Shown here: positions 27,990 to 37,126 of the stretch, piece by piece
How positions within the stretch are numbered: the stretch's first letter is position 1
Layout: each line of letters begins with the position of its first letter
Assembly: GCF_900068895.1 (NCBI RefSeq)
Contig: NZ_CDPK01000001.1
Span: forward strand, 125,976 to 189,975
DNA length: 64,000 nucleotides
Source of the DNA: Erwinia sp. ErVv1
GTDB lineage: Bacteria > Pseudomonadota > Gammaproteobacteria > Enterobacterales > Enterobacteriaceae
Direction of reading: 5' to 3'
The notes under the pieces: generated by a model
The model's database searches: none
The model's input: the letters and a program-made list of their open reading frames with translations, nothing else
What the model was told of the DNA's origin: nothing
Position numbers and translations under genes: made by a program

Positions 27990-28565
27990 TCACTGCGCCG
28001 TCAGATCGTCCAGCGCCAGGTTCAGCGTCACCACGTTCACCCCCGGCTCGCCGATAAAGCGGGGAAAGGGCGTTTGGATATTGTCGTTAATCAGCCGCTT
28101 TACCTCTTCCAGCGGCAGGTTACGGGCCGCCGCGACCCGGGCCGCCTGCCACAGCGCCGCCTGCGGCGAGATTTGCGGGTCCAGCCCGCTGCCGGAAGCC
28201 GTCACCAGGTCCACCGGCACCCTGTCGCTGGCCTGCGGGTTCGCGCGACGAAGCGCCGTCACCCGCTGTGTTACCGCCTCATCCAGCGCCGGATTGCTGA
28301 CCGCCATATTGCTGCCTGACGAAGCCAGCGGATTATAAGGAGAATCGCCGGTCGCGGAGGGTCGGCTCCAGAAATAGTCCGGTCGGCTAAAATTCTGCCC
28401 GATCAGCGTCGAGCCAACCGGTTTATCCTCTCTGTAGAGCAACGAGCCCGTAGCCTGGGAGGGAAACCACCACTGTGCCAGCAGGGTCGTCATCAGAGGA
28501 TAGAGTAAACCGGTTATTAAGGTTAGTAGCAGCAGCAAAATCACTGCGGGTCGTAACTGACTCAT
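27990..28565 (-). CDS. kdpC: KdpC subunit of the potassium-uptake ATPase
   Basis: 191 residues (E. coli 190). Single N-terminal membrane anchor (about 8-30), then a periplasmic domain that stabilises the KdpFABC complex and increases its ATP affinity. Family motifs: [23 protein letters not shown]-type segment [20 protein letters not shown], then [20 protein letters not shown]. It lies 12 bases after kdpB and 43 bases before kdpD; AAGGA precedes the start. Confidence 0.96.
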   Translation of the reverse strand: MSQLRPAVILLLLLTLITGLLYPLMTTLLAQWWFPSQATGSLLYREDKPVGSTLIGQNFSRPDYFWSRPSATGDSPYNPLASSGSNMAVSNPALDEAVTQRVTALRRANPQASDRVPVDLVTASGSGLDPQISPQAALWQAARVAAARNLPLEEVKRLINDNIQTPFPRFIGEPGVNVVTLNLALDDLTAQ

Positions 28566-28577
28566 GATGATAATTCC

Positions 28578-30623
28578 TTAAAACAGACCGGTCAGGGTCA
28601 GCAAGATATCAATAAGCTTGATGCCCACGAAGGGCACCAGCAGGCCGCCAACGCCGTAGATCCACAGGTTGCGTCGCAGCAGCGCGGCGGCACTCAGCGG
28701 GCGATAGCTCACCCCTTTCAGCGCCAGCGGGATGAGAAAGACAATCACCAGGGCGTTAAAGATCACCGCCGAGAGGATCGCCGAGTCCGGCGAATGCAGC
28801 CGCATCACGTTCAGGGCGTTTAGCTGTGGATAGGTCACGGCAAACGCCGCCGGGATAATGGCGAAATACTTCGCCACGTCGTTGGCGATGCTGAAGGTGG
28901 TCAGGGAGCCGCGGGTCATCAGCATTTGTTTACCGATATGCACCACTTCCAGCAGCTTGGTGGGGTTGGAGTCCAGGTCGACCATATTTCCCGCCTCCTT
29001 TGCCGCCTGGGTGCCCGAGTTCATGGCGACCGCCACGTCGGCCTGAGCCAGCGCGGGCGCATCATTGGTGCCGTCACCGGTCATCGCCACCAGCCGTCCT
29101 TCAGCCTGATACTGGCGGATCAGCGCCAGCTTGGCCTCCGGCGTCGCTTCGGACAAAAAGTCATCCACGCCCGCCTCGGCGGCTATCGCGGCGGCGGTCA
29201 GCGGGTTATCGCCGGTGATCATAATGGTCTTGATGCCCATTTTACGCAGCTCGGCAAAGCGTTCCTTTATGCCGCCCTTAACGATGTCCTTAAGCGCCAC
29301 CACGCCCATCACCTGCGCGCCGTCGCACACCACCAGCGGCGTACCACCGCCGCGCGCCACCTCTTCAACCTGACGGTTGACCTCCAGCGGGAACTGTCCG
29401 CCGCCGCTGTCGATATGACGGCGCACGGCATCCACCGCCCCTTTACGCACCATTCGATCCTGGACGTTCACGCCGCTCATGCGGGTTTGTGCCGAGAACG
29501 GGATAAAAGTGGCCCCCATGCTGGTCAGATCGCGCTCACGCAGGTTAAATTTCTGCTTCGCCAGCACCACAATGCTGCGCCCTTCCGGCGTTTCGTCAGC
29601 CAGCGAGGCCAGCTGCGCCGCGTCTGCCAGCTGTTCTTCACTGACCCCCGGCGCGGGAATAAACTGCGTGGCCTGGCGGTTCCCGAGGGTAATGGTGCCG
29701 GTTTTATCCAGCATCAGCACATCCACGTCACCGGCGGCCTCCACCGCACGACCGCTGGTGGCGATCACGTTCGCCCCCAGCATGCGGCTCATCCCGGCCA
29801 CCCCAATCGCCGACAGCAGCCCGCCGATGGTGGTGGGGATCAGGCAGACCAGCAGCGCTACCAGCACGGTTACGCTGACGGCATGACCGCCCCAGGCGGA
29901 AAAAGGCCAGAGCGTGGCGGTCGCCAGCAGGAAGACGATAGTCAGCGCCACCAGCAAAATAGTGAGGGCAATCTCATTCGGCGTTTTACGGCGGGTCGCC
30001 CCTTCTACCATGGCGATCATCCGGTCAAGAAAGGTCTCGCCGGGATTAACGCTGCACTGAATAATCAGCCAGTCAGAGAGGATACGGGTGCCGCCTGTCA
30101 CCGAAGAGAAGTCGCCGCCGGATTCCCGGATCACCGGCGCGGATTCACCGGTAATGGCGCTTTCGTCCACCGACGCGCCGCCTTCCAGGACTTCACCATC
30201 GCACGGAATAATGTCCCCGGCCTCCACCAGTACCACGTCGCCTTTACGCAACGTATCTGCCGAAACCTGACGATGAGGCGCACCGTAGCGCGTCCCGGCC
30301 AATTTTTTGGCGTAGCTGGTTTTCTGCACGCCCTTCAGGCTGTTGGCCTGCGCCTTACTGCGTCCCTCCGCCAGCGCTTCAGCAAAGTTGGCGAACAGCA
30401 CGGTAAACCAGAGCCACAGCGAGATAGCGGCGGTAAAGCCCGCGCTGCCGGGCGTTTTACCGGCCAGCATCGCCAGGGCCAGCAGGGTAGTCAGTACGCT
30501 ACCCAGCCAGACAACAAACATCACCGGATTTCGCAGCTGTACGCGGGGGGTGAGTTTTTTCACCGCATCACCTGCGGCGGTCCGCATCAGCGCAGCATCA
30601 AACAGCGCCTGTTGATTACGCAT
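28578..30623 (-). CDS. kdpB: KdpB, catalytic P-type ATPase subunit for potassium uptake
   Basis: 681 residues from the ATG at 30623 (E. coli 682). An upstream in-frame ATG at 30641 overlaps the kdpA stop (TAATG), but GGAGAG lies correctly before 30623 and the length then fits. Class IA P-type ATPase: DKTGTIT with the phosphorylated Asp, the TGES actuator motif ([12 protein letters not shown]) and [21 protein letters not shown] for the hinge. Membrane segments at the N-terminus, around the middle and the C-terminal end are intact. Confidence 0.97.
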   Translation of the reverse strand: MRNQQALFDAALMRTAAGDAVKKLTPRVQLRNPVMFVVWLGSVLTTLLALAMLAGKTPGSAGFTAAISLWLWFTVLFANFAEALAEGRSKAQANSLKGVQKTSYAKKLAGTRYGAPHRQVSADTLRKGDVVLVEAGDIIPCDGEVLEGGASVDESAITGESAPVIRESGGDFSSVTGGTRILSDWLIIQCSVNPGETFLDRMIAMVEGATRRKTPNEIALTILLVALTIVFLLATATLWPFSAWGGHAVSVTVLVALLVCLIPTTIGGLLSAIGVAGMSRMLGANVIATSGRAVEAAGDVDVLMLDKTGTITLGNRQATQFIPAPGVSEEQLADAAQLASLADETPEGRSIVVLAKQKFNLRERDLTSMGATFIPFSAQTRMSGVNVQDRMVRKGAVDAVRRHIDSGGGQFPLEVNRQVEEVARGGGTPLVVCDGAQVMGVVALKDIVKGGIKERFAELRKMGIKTIMITGDNPLTAAAIAAEAGVDDFLSEATPEAKLALIRQYQAEGRLVAMTGDGTNDAPALAQADVAVAMNSGTQAAKEAGNMVDLDSNPTKLLEVVHIGKQMLMTRGSLTTFSIANDVAKYFAIIPAAFAVTYPQLNALNVMRLHSPDSAILSAVIFNALVIVFLIPLALKGVSYRPLSAAALLRRNLWIYGVGGLLVPFVGIKLIDILLTLTGLF

Positions 30624-30640
30624 TCTCTTTCTCTCCGGCA

Positions 30641-32326
30641 TTAATGACTGTACGTTTGCAAATGTTCTGCCACCGGCCCGAGGGCCAGCGCAGGGATAAA
30701 CGTGAGCGCGCCAACCAGCAATACGGTGCCAATCAGCAGCGCGATAAACAGCACGCCGTGGGTCGGCAGGGTGCCGTTGCCCGCAGGCTGGATCTTTTTC
30801 ACCGCCAGCGAACCGGCAATCGCCATCACGGGAATGATGATACCGAAGCGGCCAGCCAGCATGCAGAACGCCAGCAGCAGGTTCCAGAAGGGCGTATTGG
30901 CACTCAGTCCACCAAAGGCGCTACCGTTGTTGTTCGCCGCCGAAGAAACGGCATACAGCACCTCGCTAAAGCCGTGAATGCCCGGGTTGAAGATGCCGCT
31001 GCGTCCGGCATCGGTCATCATCGCCAGCGCGGTGCCCAGCAGGACCAGCGCGGGCGTAACCAGAATGGCCAGCGCGGTCATTTTCATCTCCCAGACGTCG
31101 ATTTTTTTGCCCAGATATTCCGGCGTACGACCAATCATCAACCCGGCGATAAACACCGCCAGCAGCACAAACAGCAGGATGCCGTACAGCCCCGCGCCCA
31201 CGCCGCCAAATACCACCTCACCAATTTGCATCAGCCACATCGGCACCATGCCGCCCAGCGCGGTGAAGGAGTCATGCATCGCATTGACCGCCCCGCACGA
31301 GGCCGCCGTGGTGATTGCCGCAAACAGGCTGGAGTTAAGGATGCCGAAGCGCGTCTCTTTGCCCTCCATATTGATCGCGCTGTCGGCGCCCAGGCTGAGG
31401 AAATGAGGGTTTCCCCGCAGCTCGGCCCACATCACCACCACTACGGCAGCAATAAACATCATCGACATCGCCCACAGCAGCGCGTGGCCCTGACGACCGT
31501 CTTTCACCACCTCGCCAAAGGCGAAGCAGAGCGCGGCGGGGATCAAAAAGATCGCCAGCATCTGCACAAAATTGCTCAGGGCGGTAGGATTTTCAAACGG
31601 GTGCGCCGAGTTAGCATTGAAGAAGCCGCCGCCGTTCGTGCCCAGCATTTTGATCGCTTCCTGCGAGGCGACCGGTCCCATCGGCAGCGTTTGCTTCACA
31701 CCCTCCAGCGTATGCAGGTCAACGTAACCGCTGAAATTTTGCAGCGTCCCCTGACTGACGAAGAACAGCGCCATCAGCAGCGAGATCGGCAGCAGAACGT
31801 ACAGGGTGATGCGCGTCATATCCCGCCAGGCATTGCCGAGGGTGCCCAGTGACCGGTTGGCAAAGCCACGGATCAGCGCAAAGGCCACGGCAATACCGGT
31901 GGCAGCGGAGAGAAAGTTTTGCACCGTCAGCCCAGCCATCTGGCTGAAATAGCTCAGGGTGCTCTCGCCCGCATAGGCCTGCCAGTTGGTGTTGGTGACA
32001 AAGCTGACGGCGGTGTTTAGCGCCAGATGCCAGCTAAGATTGGGCAGCTGCTGCGGGTTAAGCGGTAGTGAGGCCTGGGTCATCAACATGACCGTCAGCA
32101 GGATTAGGCCGCCCAGGTTAAACAGCAGGATGGCCAGCAGATAGCGCTGCCAGCTCATTGGCTTAGCATCGACCCCGCTGACGCGCCATAGTCGCCGCTC
32201 GAATCCCGCCAGACCCGGCATGGGCCGGTCGTCGATCAGACGAACCAGCCCGGTTCCCAGCGGCCTGGCCAGGACAATCAGGATCACCATGTAGCTGGCG
32301 ATCAGTAAAAATGCGCTGGCAGCCAT
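30641..32326 (-). CDS. kdpA: KdpA, potassium-translocating subunit
   Basis: 561 residues (E. coli 557). Inner-membrane channel-like subunit related to Trk/Ktr transporters, with about ten helices and four selectivity-filter loops: the glycine-rich stretches [40 protein letters not shown] and [14 protein letters not shown] are all present. The ATG overlaps the kdpF stop as TGATG. Confidence 0.97.
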   Translation of the reverse strand: MAASAFLLIASYMVILIVLARPLGTGLVRLIDDRPMPGLAGFERRLWRVSGVDAKPMSWQRYLLAILLFNLGGLILLTVMLMTQASLPLNPQQLPNLSWHLALNTAVSFVTNTNWQAYAGESTLSYFSQMAGLTVQNFLSAATGIAVAFALIRGFANRSLGTLGNAWRDMTRITLYVLLPISLLMALFFVSQGTLQNFSGYVDLHTLEGVKQTLPMGPVASQEAIKMLGTNGGGFFNANSAHPFENPTALSNFVQMLAIFLIPAALCFAFGEVVKDGRQGHALLWAMSMMFIAAVVVVMWAELRGNPHFLSLGADSAINMEGKETRFGILNSSLFAAITTAASCGAVNAMHDSFTALGGMVPMWLMQIGEVVFGGVGAGLYGILLFVLLAVFIAGLMIGRTPEYLGKKIDVWEMKMTALAILVTPALVLLGTALAMMTDAGRSGIFNPGIHGFSEVLYAVSSAANNNGSAFGGLSANTPFWNLLLAFCMLAGRFGIIIPVMAIAGSLAVKKIQPAGNGTLPTHGVLFIALLIGTVLLVGALTFIPALALGPVAEHLQTYSH

Positions 32327-32415
32327 CAGAATGCCTCCGCATTAATCAGGGCATAGACCAGATAGCCCATCAGCAGAAAAACCAGCACAATGCCGGCAAT
32401 TAACGCCATGCTCAC
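32326..32415 (-). CDS. kdpF: KdpF, small stabilising peptide of the Kdp complex
   Basis: 29 residues from a GTG at 32415, the same length as E. coli KdpF; an ATG two codons later (32409) gives 27. GGAGGT sits 6-7 bases before the GTG, which favours it. The C-terminal half ([13 protein letters not shown]) is almost identical to the E. coli protein as I recall it. Single membrane helix that stabilises KdpA-KdpB. Its stop overlaps the kdpA start. Confidence 0.92.
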   Translation of the reverse strand: MSMALIAGIVLVFLLMGYLVYALINAEAF

Positions 32416-32472
32416 AACACACCTCCAGAGCCTTTTCAGATGGCGTTAGTGTGGCGTGACGGATGAAAAGTT

Positions 32473-32478
32473 AATGTA
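32473..32478 (-). promoter_or_regulatory. Predicted -10 of the kdpFABC(D) promoter
   Basis: TACATT on the minus strand, about 58 bases upstream of the kdpF start and 15-20 bases downstream of the KdpE-like box. No good -35 is present, as expected for a KdpE-activated promoter. Confidence 0.4.
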
Positions 32479-32492
32479 AAAATGGCGGGGTG

Positions 32493-32516
32493 CGGCGTAA
32501 AAAAAGTATAAAAATT
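32493..32516 (-). promoter_or_regulatory. KdpE-like operator upstream of kdpF
   Basis: On the minus strand TTTTTATACTTTTTTTACGC, followed by CGCACCCCGCC. It closely matches the T-rich KdpE binding site of the E. coli kdp promoter as I recall it (TTTTTATACTTTTTTTACA followed by CCCCGCC). The site is preserved although no kdpE gene follows kdpD. Confidence 0.65.
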
Positions 32517-32587
32517 TGGAGGTGAAGTGGCTTCAACGAAAGCCAGGATAGGGGTGCAGTCATGCACACTGAAGCGCGACGCGGCGG

Positions 32588-32821
32588 TTATTTTTTTGTG
32601 AATGCTTTATTTATAAGAAATACGGTTAACCCTGCCAATAGTAAAGGGCAAACCACAAGGGCGACGATCAAAGAATTAGCCGTTGAGCCAAACAGGTTAA
32701 ATGGATTAGTAAGATTAACAATGACGTGATAGCTGGCACTCGACAAAAATCTGAATAGCACCTCAGGAAGAATGAATAAGTAGATTAATGCCGAAGTAAC
32801 AAAAACCAGGATATTTTTCAA
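32588..32821 (-). CDS. Small hydrophobic protein, two membrane segments, unknown
   Basis: 77 residues. Two hydrophobic stretches (about 4-26 and 46-70) separated by a polar loop containing NLTNPFNLFG, ending in a basic tail (NKAFTKK), so probably a small inner-membrane protein. There is no ATG: the frame starts at a TTG (32821) or a CTG three codons upstream, and AAGGA lies 9 bases before the CTG. Not recognised. The unusual start lowers confidence. Confidence 0.4.
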   Translation of the reverse strand: MKNILVFVTSALIYLFILPEVLFRFLSSASYHVIVNLTNPFNLFGSTANSLIVALVVCPLLLAGLTVFLINKAFTKK

Positions 32822-33028
32822 CCTTGTCAGCTGTGCTTATCCTTGCAACAGGGGAACCTGAACGGTACTAAACTAACGCTTTTATTTTTGAAACAGCTAT
32901 CTGTCAGAATGTCATGGGTTACTAAATAGCGGTTCCACATAGCGCCACAGGTGGGGCTATGGCAATAAGCAGGCCTTAGAACGCACGCAACATTATATCG
33001 CCAGCAGCGCGGCCGCTGGCTCTGATAA

Positions 33029-33424
33029 TCAGGTGGTCAGCAGGGTATGTAGCGCCTGTAGGTCACGCTTCATCCACTCCAGGTCCTGAGAAAATTTCTC
33101 GTCGGACATCAGCGGCTGACGAAATACGGTAATCAGCACTTCCGCACCCGCTTCATTCTCCACCACGCGCATCGGTACGTACACCTCTTTGCCATAACCG
33201 CTGTCCACGTAGTGATCCATCACGCCGAAAGGGTTGTGGTCGGTGAAGCGGATTTTTACGTTTTCATCTGTTCCGGTGGCCTTCCAGTAATTGCCTTCCT
33301 GTACCAGCGTCGACTGGCTCAGGCCCGAGGCCCACTTTGGAAAATAGTCGGGCTTCCAGATGGTTTCATACAGATCAACCCAGTTACGGGGAATGGTCAT
33401 ACTGATGGTTTGCGATGGCAGCAT
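33029..33424 (-). CDS. SRPBCC-fold protein (polyketide cyclase/START-like)
   Basis: 131 residues, cytoplasmic. The sequence pattern (IPRNWVDLYETIWKPDYFPKW early; NPFGVMDHYVDSG, then VYVPMRVVENEAGAEVLITV and FRQP; a long final helix) matches the helix-grip fold of the SRPBCC superfamily. These bind small hydrophobic ligands; no specific ligand can be named. AGGAG precedes the start. It is divergent from the TonB-dependent receptor gene, and the ModE-like site in the 196-base spacer could affect both. Confidence 0.65.
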   Translation of the reverse strand: MLPSQTISMTIPRNWVDLYETIWKPDYFPKWASGLSQSTLVQEGNYWKATGTDENVKIRFTDHNPFGVMDHYVDSGYGKEVYVPMRVVENEAGAEVLITVFRQPLMSDEKFSQDLEWMKRDLQALHTLLTT

Positions 33425-33513
33425 AGATTCTCCTGAAAAAACATATCACCCTGATTTAACCATTCGACGGCCGGGATGGAAAGCACTCTGCAGCCATTAT
33501 GTTAGCTGCATGC

Positions 33514-33537
33514 CGCTATATATAATCTTACATAGCG
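33514..33537 (+). promoter_or_regulatory. ModE (molybdate-responsive) operator overlapping a promoter
   Basis: CGCTATAT-n7-TACATAGCG, 24 bases. The E. coli modA operator is, from memory, CGTTATAT-n7-TACATAACG: the same length and spacing, with differences at the third base of each end that keep the palindrome symmetric. A perfect TATAAT (33521-33526) lies inside the box, so bound ModE would block RNA polymerase. The box lies 84 bases upstream of the receptor start and 90 bases from the divergent SRPBCC gene. Confidence 0.6.
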
Positions 33538-33620
33538 TTATGCTAATCTTTGCGCTCTTTTGACAGCATCCCCGGCGCAGTCGACCGTTCGAGTCGTCAC
33601 CGTCTCTTTAAGGTATCTAA

Positions 33621-35741
33621 ATGGCAGTGGTAAAAACGTCCCTGGTGGCAGGGAAAAGCGCGCTCTGCGTGTTAATTTGCTTTGCGCTACAGGCTCAGGC
33701 CGCCGCGCAGGACAAGACATTAACGGTAGAGGCTACCGCCCCCACCACGGAGGTTGCCGCCCCCGATAAGCAGGCAACGCTCGGTAATCTGGGTAAGCAG
33801 GCGGTACGCAATACGCCTTACTCGGTGCAGGTTATTTCGCCGGGACTGATGAAGCAGCAGCAGCTTAAGAGCGTCAGCGATATCTATCGCTATATGCCGT
33901 CCGTACAGGGCGATGGCGCCCGGCCCCAAACGCGCGGCATGCAGGGGAGCGTGGTGCAGAACTCGATGATCGACGGCTTAAACGTGGTATCCACCACTGA
34001 CTATGCCGCCGAACAGTTCGATCATATTGAAGTCCTGAATGGCCTTGCGGGTTCACTTTACGGCCCGGCCAACCCGGCAGGGCTGTTTAACTTTGTCGCT
34101 AAGCGTCCGACCGATATCGCGCAGCACAGCCTGACGGTGGGTGCGGGCACCGGCCTCAGCCATCTGGTGTCCGGCGACTTTAGCGGCCCGCTGGATGATA
34201 ACGATCGCCTGCGCTATCGCGCCAATTTCCTTGATGACGAGGGAAGCGGCTACGTTAGCGGCAGCAAAAAGCGCCGCCAGCTTTTCAGCCTGGCGCTGGA
34301 TGCTAACCTGAGCGATAAAACGGTGCTGGAGACTAACTTCAGCTACTACCATTTTTACGATAAAGGCCTGCCGGGAAAATTCGCGCTGGGTAGCGGGCTC
34401 TCTTTCCCCTCAGCACCGAACCCTAAAACAAAAAATCTTGGCCAGTACTATGCCGGGGACGATAATCATACGCTGACCGCCGGCCTGCACCTGAAGCATG
34501 ACTTTGACGGCAACTGGCAGGGCGAGGTGGGCGTACTGCGCCAGATTGCTGACCGCGAGTCCACGGCGGTCACCAATACCTTTACCGATAACCGCGGTCA
34601 TTACAAAACCACGACCTCCTCTGCCACCGCCAGCCGTTTTACGGTTAACAGCTATATGGCTAACCTGAATGGCGAAGTGGATACCGGCTGGCTGCATCAT
34701 CAGATTTCAACTGGCGTTCGCGGCTTTGTGCTGAAGAACGAAAATCCACGCAGCGGCGGCACATTCACGCTGGGCAGCGCCTCGCTGGATAATCCACAGG
34801 CCTTTGCCGAGCCGAATTACCCTGACTTTACCCGACGCTATCACTCGGCGACGGCCACGCAGCAGTCATTACTGCTCAGCGATACCCTGACCTTCTCCCC
34901 CCAGTGGAGCCTGCTGCTGGCGGGCAGCGAGAGTCTGCTTAACTCCGCCAACTACGCCAAAACCGGCAGCCGTACCAGCGAGTCCAGCGACAGCGGCTTT
35001 AGCGGGTCGGCCAGCCTGATGTATAAACCCGTCGATCCACTGACGCTGTACGTCACTTACGCAGACAGCCTGCAACAGGGCGATACCGCCCCCGCGGGTG
35101 CCAGCAACGCGGGCAATATTCTCTCTCCTTACCGCAGTAAGCAGGTGGAGGCTGGCAGCAAGCTGGCCGTGGGGAACGTGTTGCTAACCGCCGCCCTGTT
35201 CCAGATTGACCGTCCCTTTGCCTATACCACCACCCGTGGCGACTACGCGGTAGAGGGTAATCAGCGCAACCGCGGACTGGAGCTGATGGCCGACGGCGAC
35301 CTGAGCGATAATCTGCATCTTTACGGCGGCATGACGTGGCTCGACCCACGCCTGCGTGATACCGCCAGCACCCGCACCGAAGACAAGCAGATCACAGGTC
35401 TGGCACGCTATACCGCCAGCCTGTTCGCCGCCTGGGACCTGCCCTTTATTCGCGGTGCCGACCTGCACGGTGGCATGCGCTACGTAGGCCGACGCAGCAC
35501 CGACAATGCTAATGACAGCTGGGTGGGCAGCTACGCCACCTTTGACGCGGGCACGCGCTACAAAACCCGCCTGTTCAATACCGACACCACGTTCCGGCTG
35601 GATATGACCAATCTGACGAACCGCCACTACTGGACTAACATTGTGCCGGGTGGCCTGAATGGCTACAGCGGCGCGGGCTATGCCAGCGCGCAGATTGGTG
35701 AGCCGCGGATGGTGCAGGTTTCCATGCAGCTGAGTTTCTGA
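33621..35741 (+). CDS. TonB-dependent outer-membrane receptor
   Basis: 706 residues. Signal peptide (about 1-28, ending AQA), a TonB box-like DKTLTVEA right after it, a plug domain (about 45-165, with TRGMQGSVVQNSMIDGLNVV and the ...VLNGLAGSLYGPANPAGLFNFVAKRP signature of siderophore-type receptors) and a 22-strand barrel ending in the canonical C-terminal Phe. AAGG precedes the ATG at 7 bases. Cotranscribed with the binding-protein gene 7 bases downstream. No Fur box is visible; instead a ModE-type operator covers the promoter. This points to molybdate/tungstate or a molybdenum-chelate as ligand rather than iron, an inference that needs testing. Confidence 0.93.
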   Translation: MAVVKTSLVAGKSALCVLICFALQAQAAAQDKTLTVEATAPTTEVAAPDKQATLGNLGKQAVRNTPYSVQVISPGLMKQQQLKSVSDIYRYMPSVQGDGARPQTRGMQGSVVQNSMIDGLNVVSTTDYAAEQFDHIEVLNGLAGSLYGPANPAGLFNFVAKRPTDIAQHSLTVGAGTGLSHLVSGDFSGPLDDNDRLRYRANFLDDEGSGYVSGSKKRRQLFSLALDANLSDKTVLETNFSYYHFYDKGLPGKFALGSGLSFPSAPNPKTKNLGQYYAGDDNHTLTAGLHLKHDFDGNWQGEVGVLRQIADRESTAVTNTFTDNRGHYKTTTSSATASRFTVNSYMANLNGEVDTGWLHHQISTGVRGFVLKNENPRSGGTFTLGSASLDNPQAFAEPNYPDFTRRYHSATATQQSLLLSDTLTFSPQWSLLLAGSESLLNSANYAKTGSRTSESSDSGFSGSASLMYKPVDPLTLYVTYADSLQQGDTAPAGASNAGNILSPYRSKQVEAGSKLAVGNVLLTAALFQIDRPFAYTTTRGDYAVEGNQRNRGLELMADGDLSDNLHLYGGMTWLDPRLRDTASTRTEDKQITGLARYTASLFAAWDLPFIRGADLHGGMRYVGRRSTDNANDSWVGSYATFDAGTRYKTRLFNTDTTFRLDMTNLTNRHYWTNIVPGGLNGYSGAGYASAQIGEPRMVQVSMQLSF

Positions 35742-35748
35742 TGAGGAT

Positions 35749-36774
35749 ATGATGAAAAAGCGTCTGATTTTGCCGCTGCTGGCGGCACTGAGCCTGACGG
35801 CGGTCAGCCACGCCACGGTTGCCCGCACGGTGACGGATGATGGAGGGAACCGGGTTGAGGTGCCGCAGGAAGCGCATCGCATTGCCGATGCCTGGTATGC
35901 ACATCATTCCTTGCTGATGACGCTTGGGGCGGGCGATCGCATCGTCGCCACGGTCAATCATCCCCAGGACCGGCCCTGGATGTTCAAAATCCAGCCCTCT
36001 CTGAATCAGGCGCTGTCGGTGCATGGCCGCAGCTTTGAAAGCGAGGCGCTGCTGGCGCGTAAGGTCGATGTGGTTTTTGTACCCGCCGAAGATGCCGATG
36101 CTGCCGCCTATCGCCAGGCGGGTCTGCCGACGCTGGTAATGCGCTTTGATGATTTCCCGTCGATGAAGCGCTCACTGCTGACCACTGCTGAAGTTATCGG
36201 CAGCGACGACGCCAGGCAGCGCGCAAAAGCGTATAACGCCTGGCTCGACGGCGAGATAGCGGCCATCAGTGCGAAAACCGCCAGCCTGACCGAGGCCCAG
36301 CGCCCGCGCGTCCTGCATATTCAGTCGCTTCATCCCCTTAAGGTCGACGGTCGCAATACGCTGATTGATACCTGGATTAAACTGGCGGGCGGGCGCAACG
36401 CGGCGGCGGAGGTGGAAGGCAATATGAAGGAAACCTCGCCGGAGAACGTCCTGTTCTGGCAGCCGGATATCATCATCATCGGTGCCGGTGCGGGCACCAT
36501 AGAGGCGTCGGACTATGCTTCGCTGTTCAGCAATCTTAACGCGGTGAAAAACCATCAGGTATTCCAGAATCCGGCCGGGGTATTCCCCTGGGATCGCTAC
36601 GGCACCGAGGCCGCGCTGCAAATCCAGTGGGCCGCTAAGCTGCTGCATCCGGCGCTGTTTAAAGACCTGGATATGGTGAAAGCGACGCAGGATTTCTATC
36701 ATCGCTTCTTTAACTACGATCTGAACAAAACCCAGGCAGCAAGGATTCTACAGGGCCAGGGGCCAGAGAACTAA
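35749..36774 (+). CDS. Periplasmic binding protein of the siderophore/B12/MolA class
   Basis: 341 residues. Signal peptide (about 1-27, MKKRLILPLLAALSLTAVSHA with two adjacent ATG codons at the start), then a class III (FepB/BtuF type) fold: DDGGNRVEVPQEAHRIAD, ARKVDVVFVP, ENVLFWQPDIIIIGAG and the long central helix. This class includes H. influenzae MolA, which binds molybdate and tungstate. The gene follows the receptor after 7 bases. No permease or ATPase gene follows, so it would have to borrow an inner-membrane transporter encoded elsewhere. Confidence 0.85.
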   Translation: MMKKRLILPLLAALSLTAVSHATVARTVTDDGGNRVEVPQEAHRIADAWYAHHSLLMTLGAGDRIVATVNHPQDRPWMFKIQPSLNQALSVHGRSFESEALLARKVDVVFVPAEDADAAAYRQAGLPTLVMRFDDFPSMKRSLLTTAEVIGSDDARQRAKAYNAWLDGEIAAISAKTASLTEAQRPRVLHIQSLHPLKVDGRNTLIDTWIKLAGGRNAAAEVEGNMKETSPENVLFWQPDIIIIGAGAGTIEASDYASLFSNLNAVKNHQVFQNPAGVFPWDRYGTEAALQIQWAAKLLHPALFKDLDMVKATQDFYHRFFNYDLNKTQAARILQGQGPEN

Positions 36775-36823
36775 AGCGAGGGTCTGTCACGCCCGTCGGT
36801 AAACACGACTCCCGGGGGTAAAC

Positions 36824-36829
36824 TATACT
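36824..36829 (+). promoter_or_regulatory. Predicted -10 element for the cysteine-rich small protein
   Basis: TATACT preceded by C (CTATACTT), 38 bases before the start codon. No clear -35, which is compatible with a sigma-S type promoter; prediction by eye only. Confidence 0.35.
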
Positions 36830-36866
36830 TAAGTCAAACCTCACTGACTGGCTACTGGAGCAGATT

Positions 36867-37121
36867 ATGAAACTCAGCGGCATTCTGGCTATTCTGTGCC
36901 TCGCCCTGCCGGGCGTGGGCTGTTCACAGCTTCCTCCCGCCTCCGTATTTCAGCCGAAGCCAGCCAGCACGCTTTTCACTCCGGCGGCGGCAAAATGCGA
37001 TGTCAGCCTGTGCCAACAAAACTGCTACGTCCAGAACAGCCAGTGCGATCGTAATGACAGCAGCGGCTGTGGAGCGAAGATGCAGGCGTGTATACAGGCC
37101 TGCACCTCACAGTGCCATTAG
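36867..37121 (+). CDS. Secreted small protein with eight symmetrically spaced cysteines
   Basis: 84 residues. Hydrophobic N-terminal signal (about 4-19); the cysteine at about 19 follows GVG, a poor lipobox, so a soluble periplasmic protein is at least as likely as a lipoprotein. After a Pro/Ala-rich linker the final 42 residues hold eight cysteines with spacers 4-3-6-7-6-3-4, a pattern that is the same read from either end and includes two C-x3-C units. This suggests a disulfide-linked helical hairpin. GGAG precedes the ATG at 7 bases. Not recognised as a named family. Convergent with, and 5 bases from, the alpha/beta hydrolase gene. Confidence 0.7.
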   Translation: MKLSGILAILCLALPGVGCSQLPPASVFQPKPASTLFTPAAAKCDVSLCQQNCYVQNSQCDRNDSSGCGAKMQACIQACTSQCH

Positions 37122-37126
37122 CCGCA

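Noticed and set aside
28926-30644. Very long plus-strand frame (572 codons) opposite kdpB
   Set aside because: Antisense shadow of GC-rich kdpB; rich in His/Arg/Gln, as expected from the reverse frame.
33425-33620. Fur box in front of the TonB-dependent receptor
   Set aside because: No 19-base GATAAT-like palindrome; the only clear palindrome fits ModE instead.
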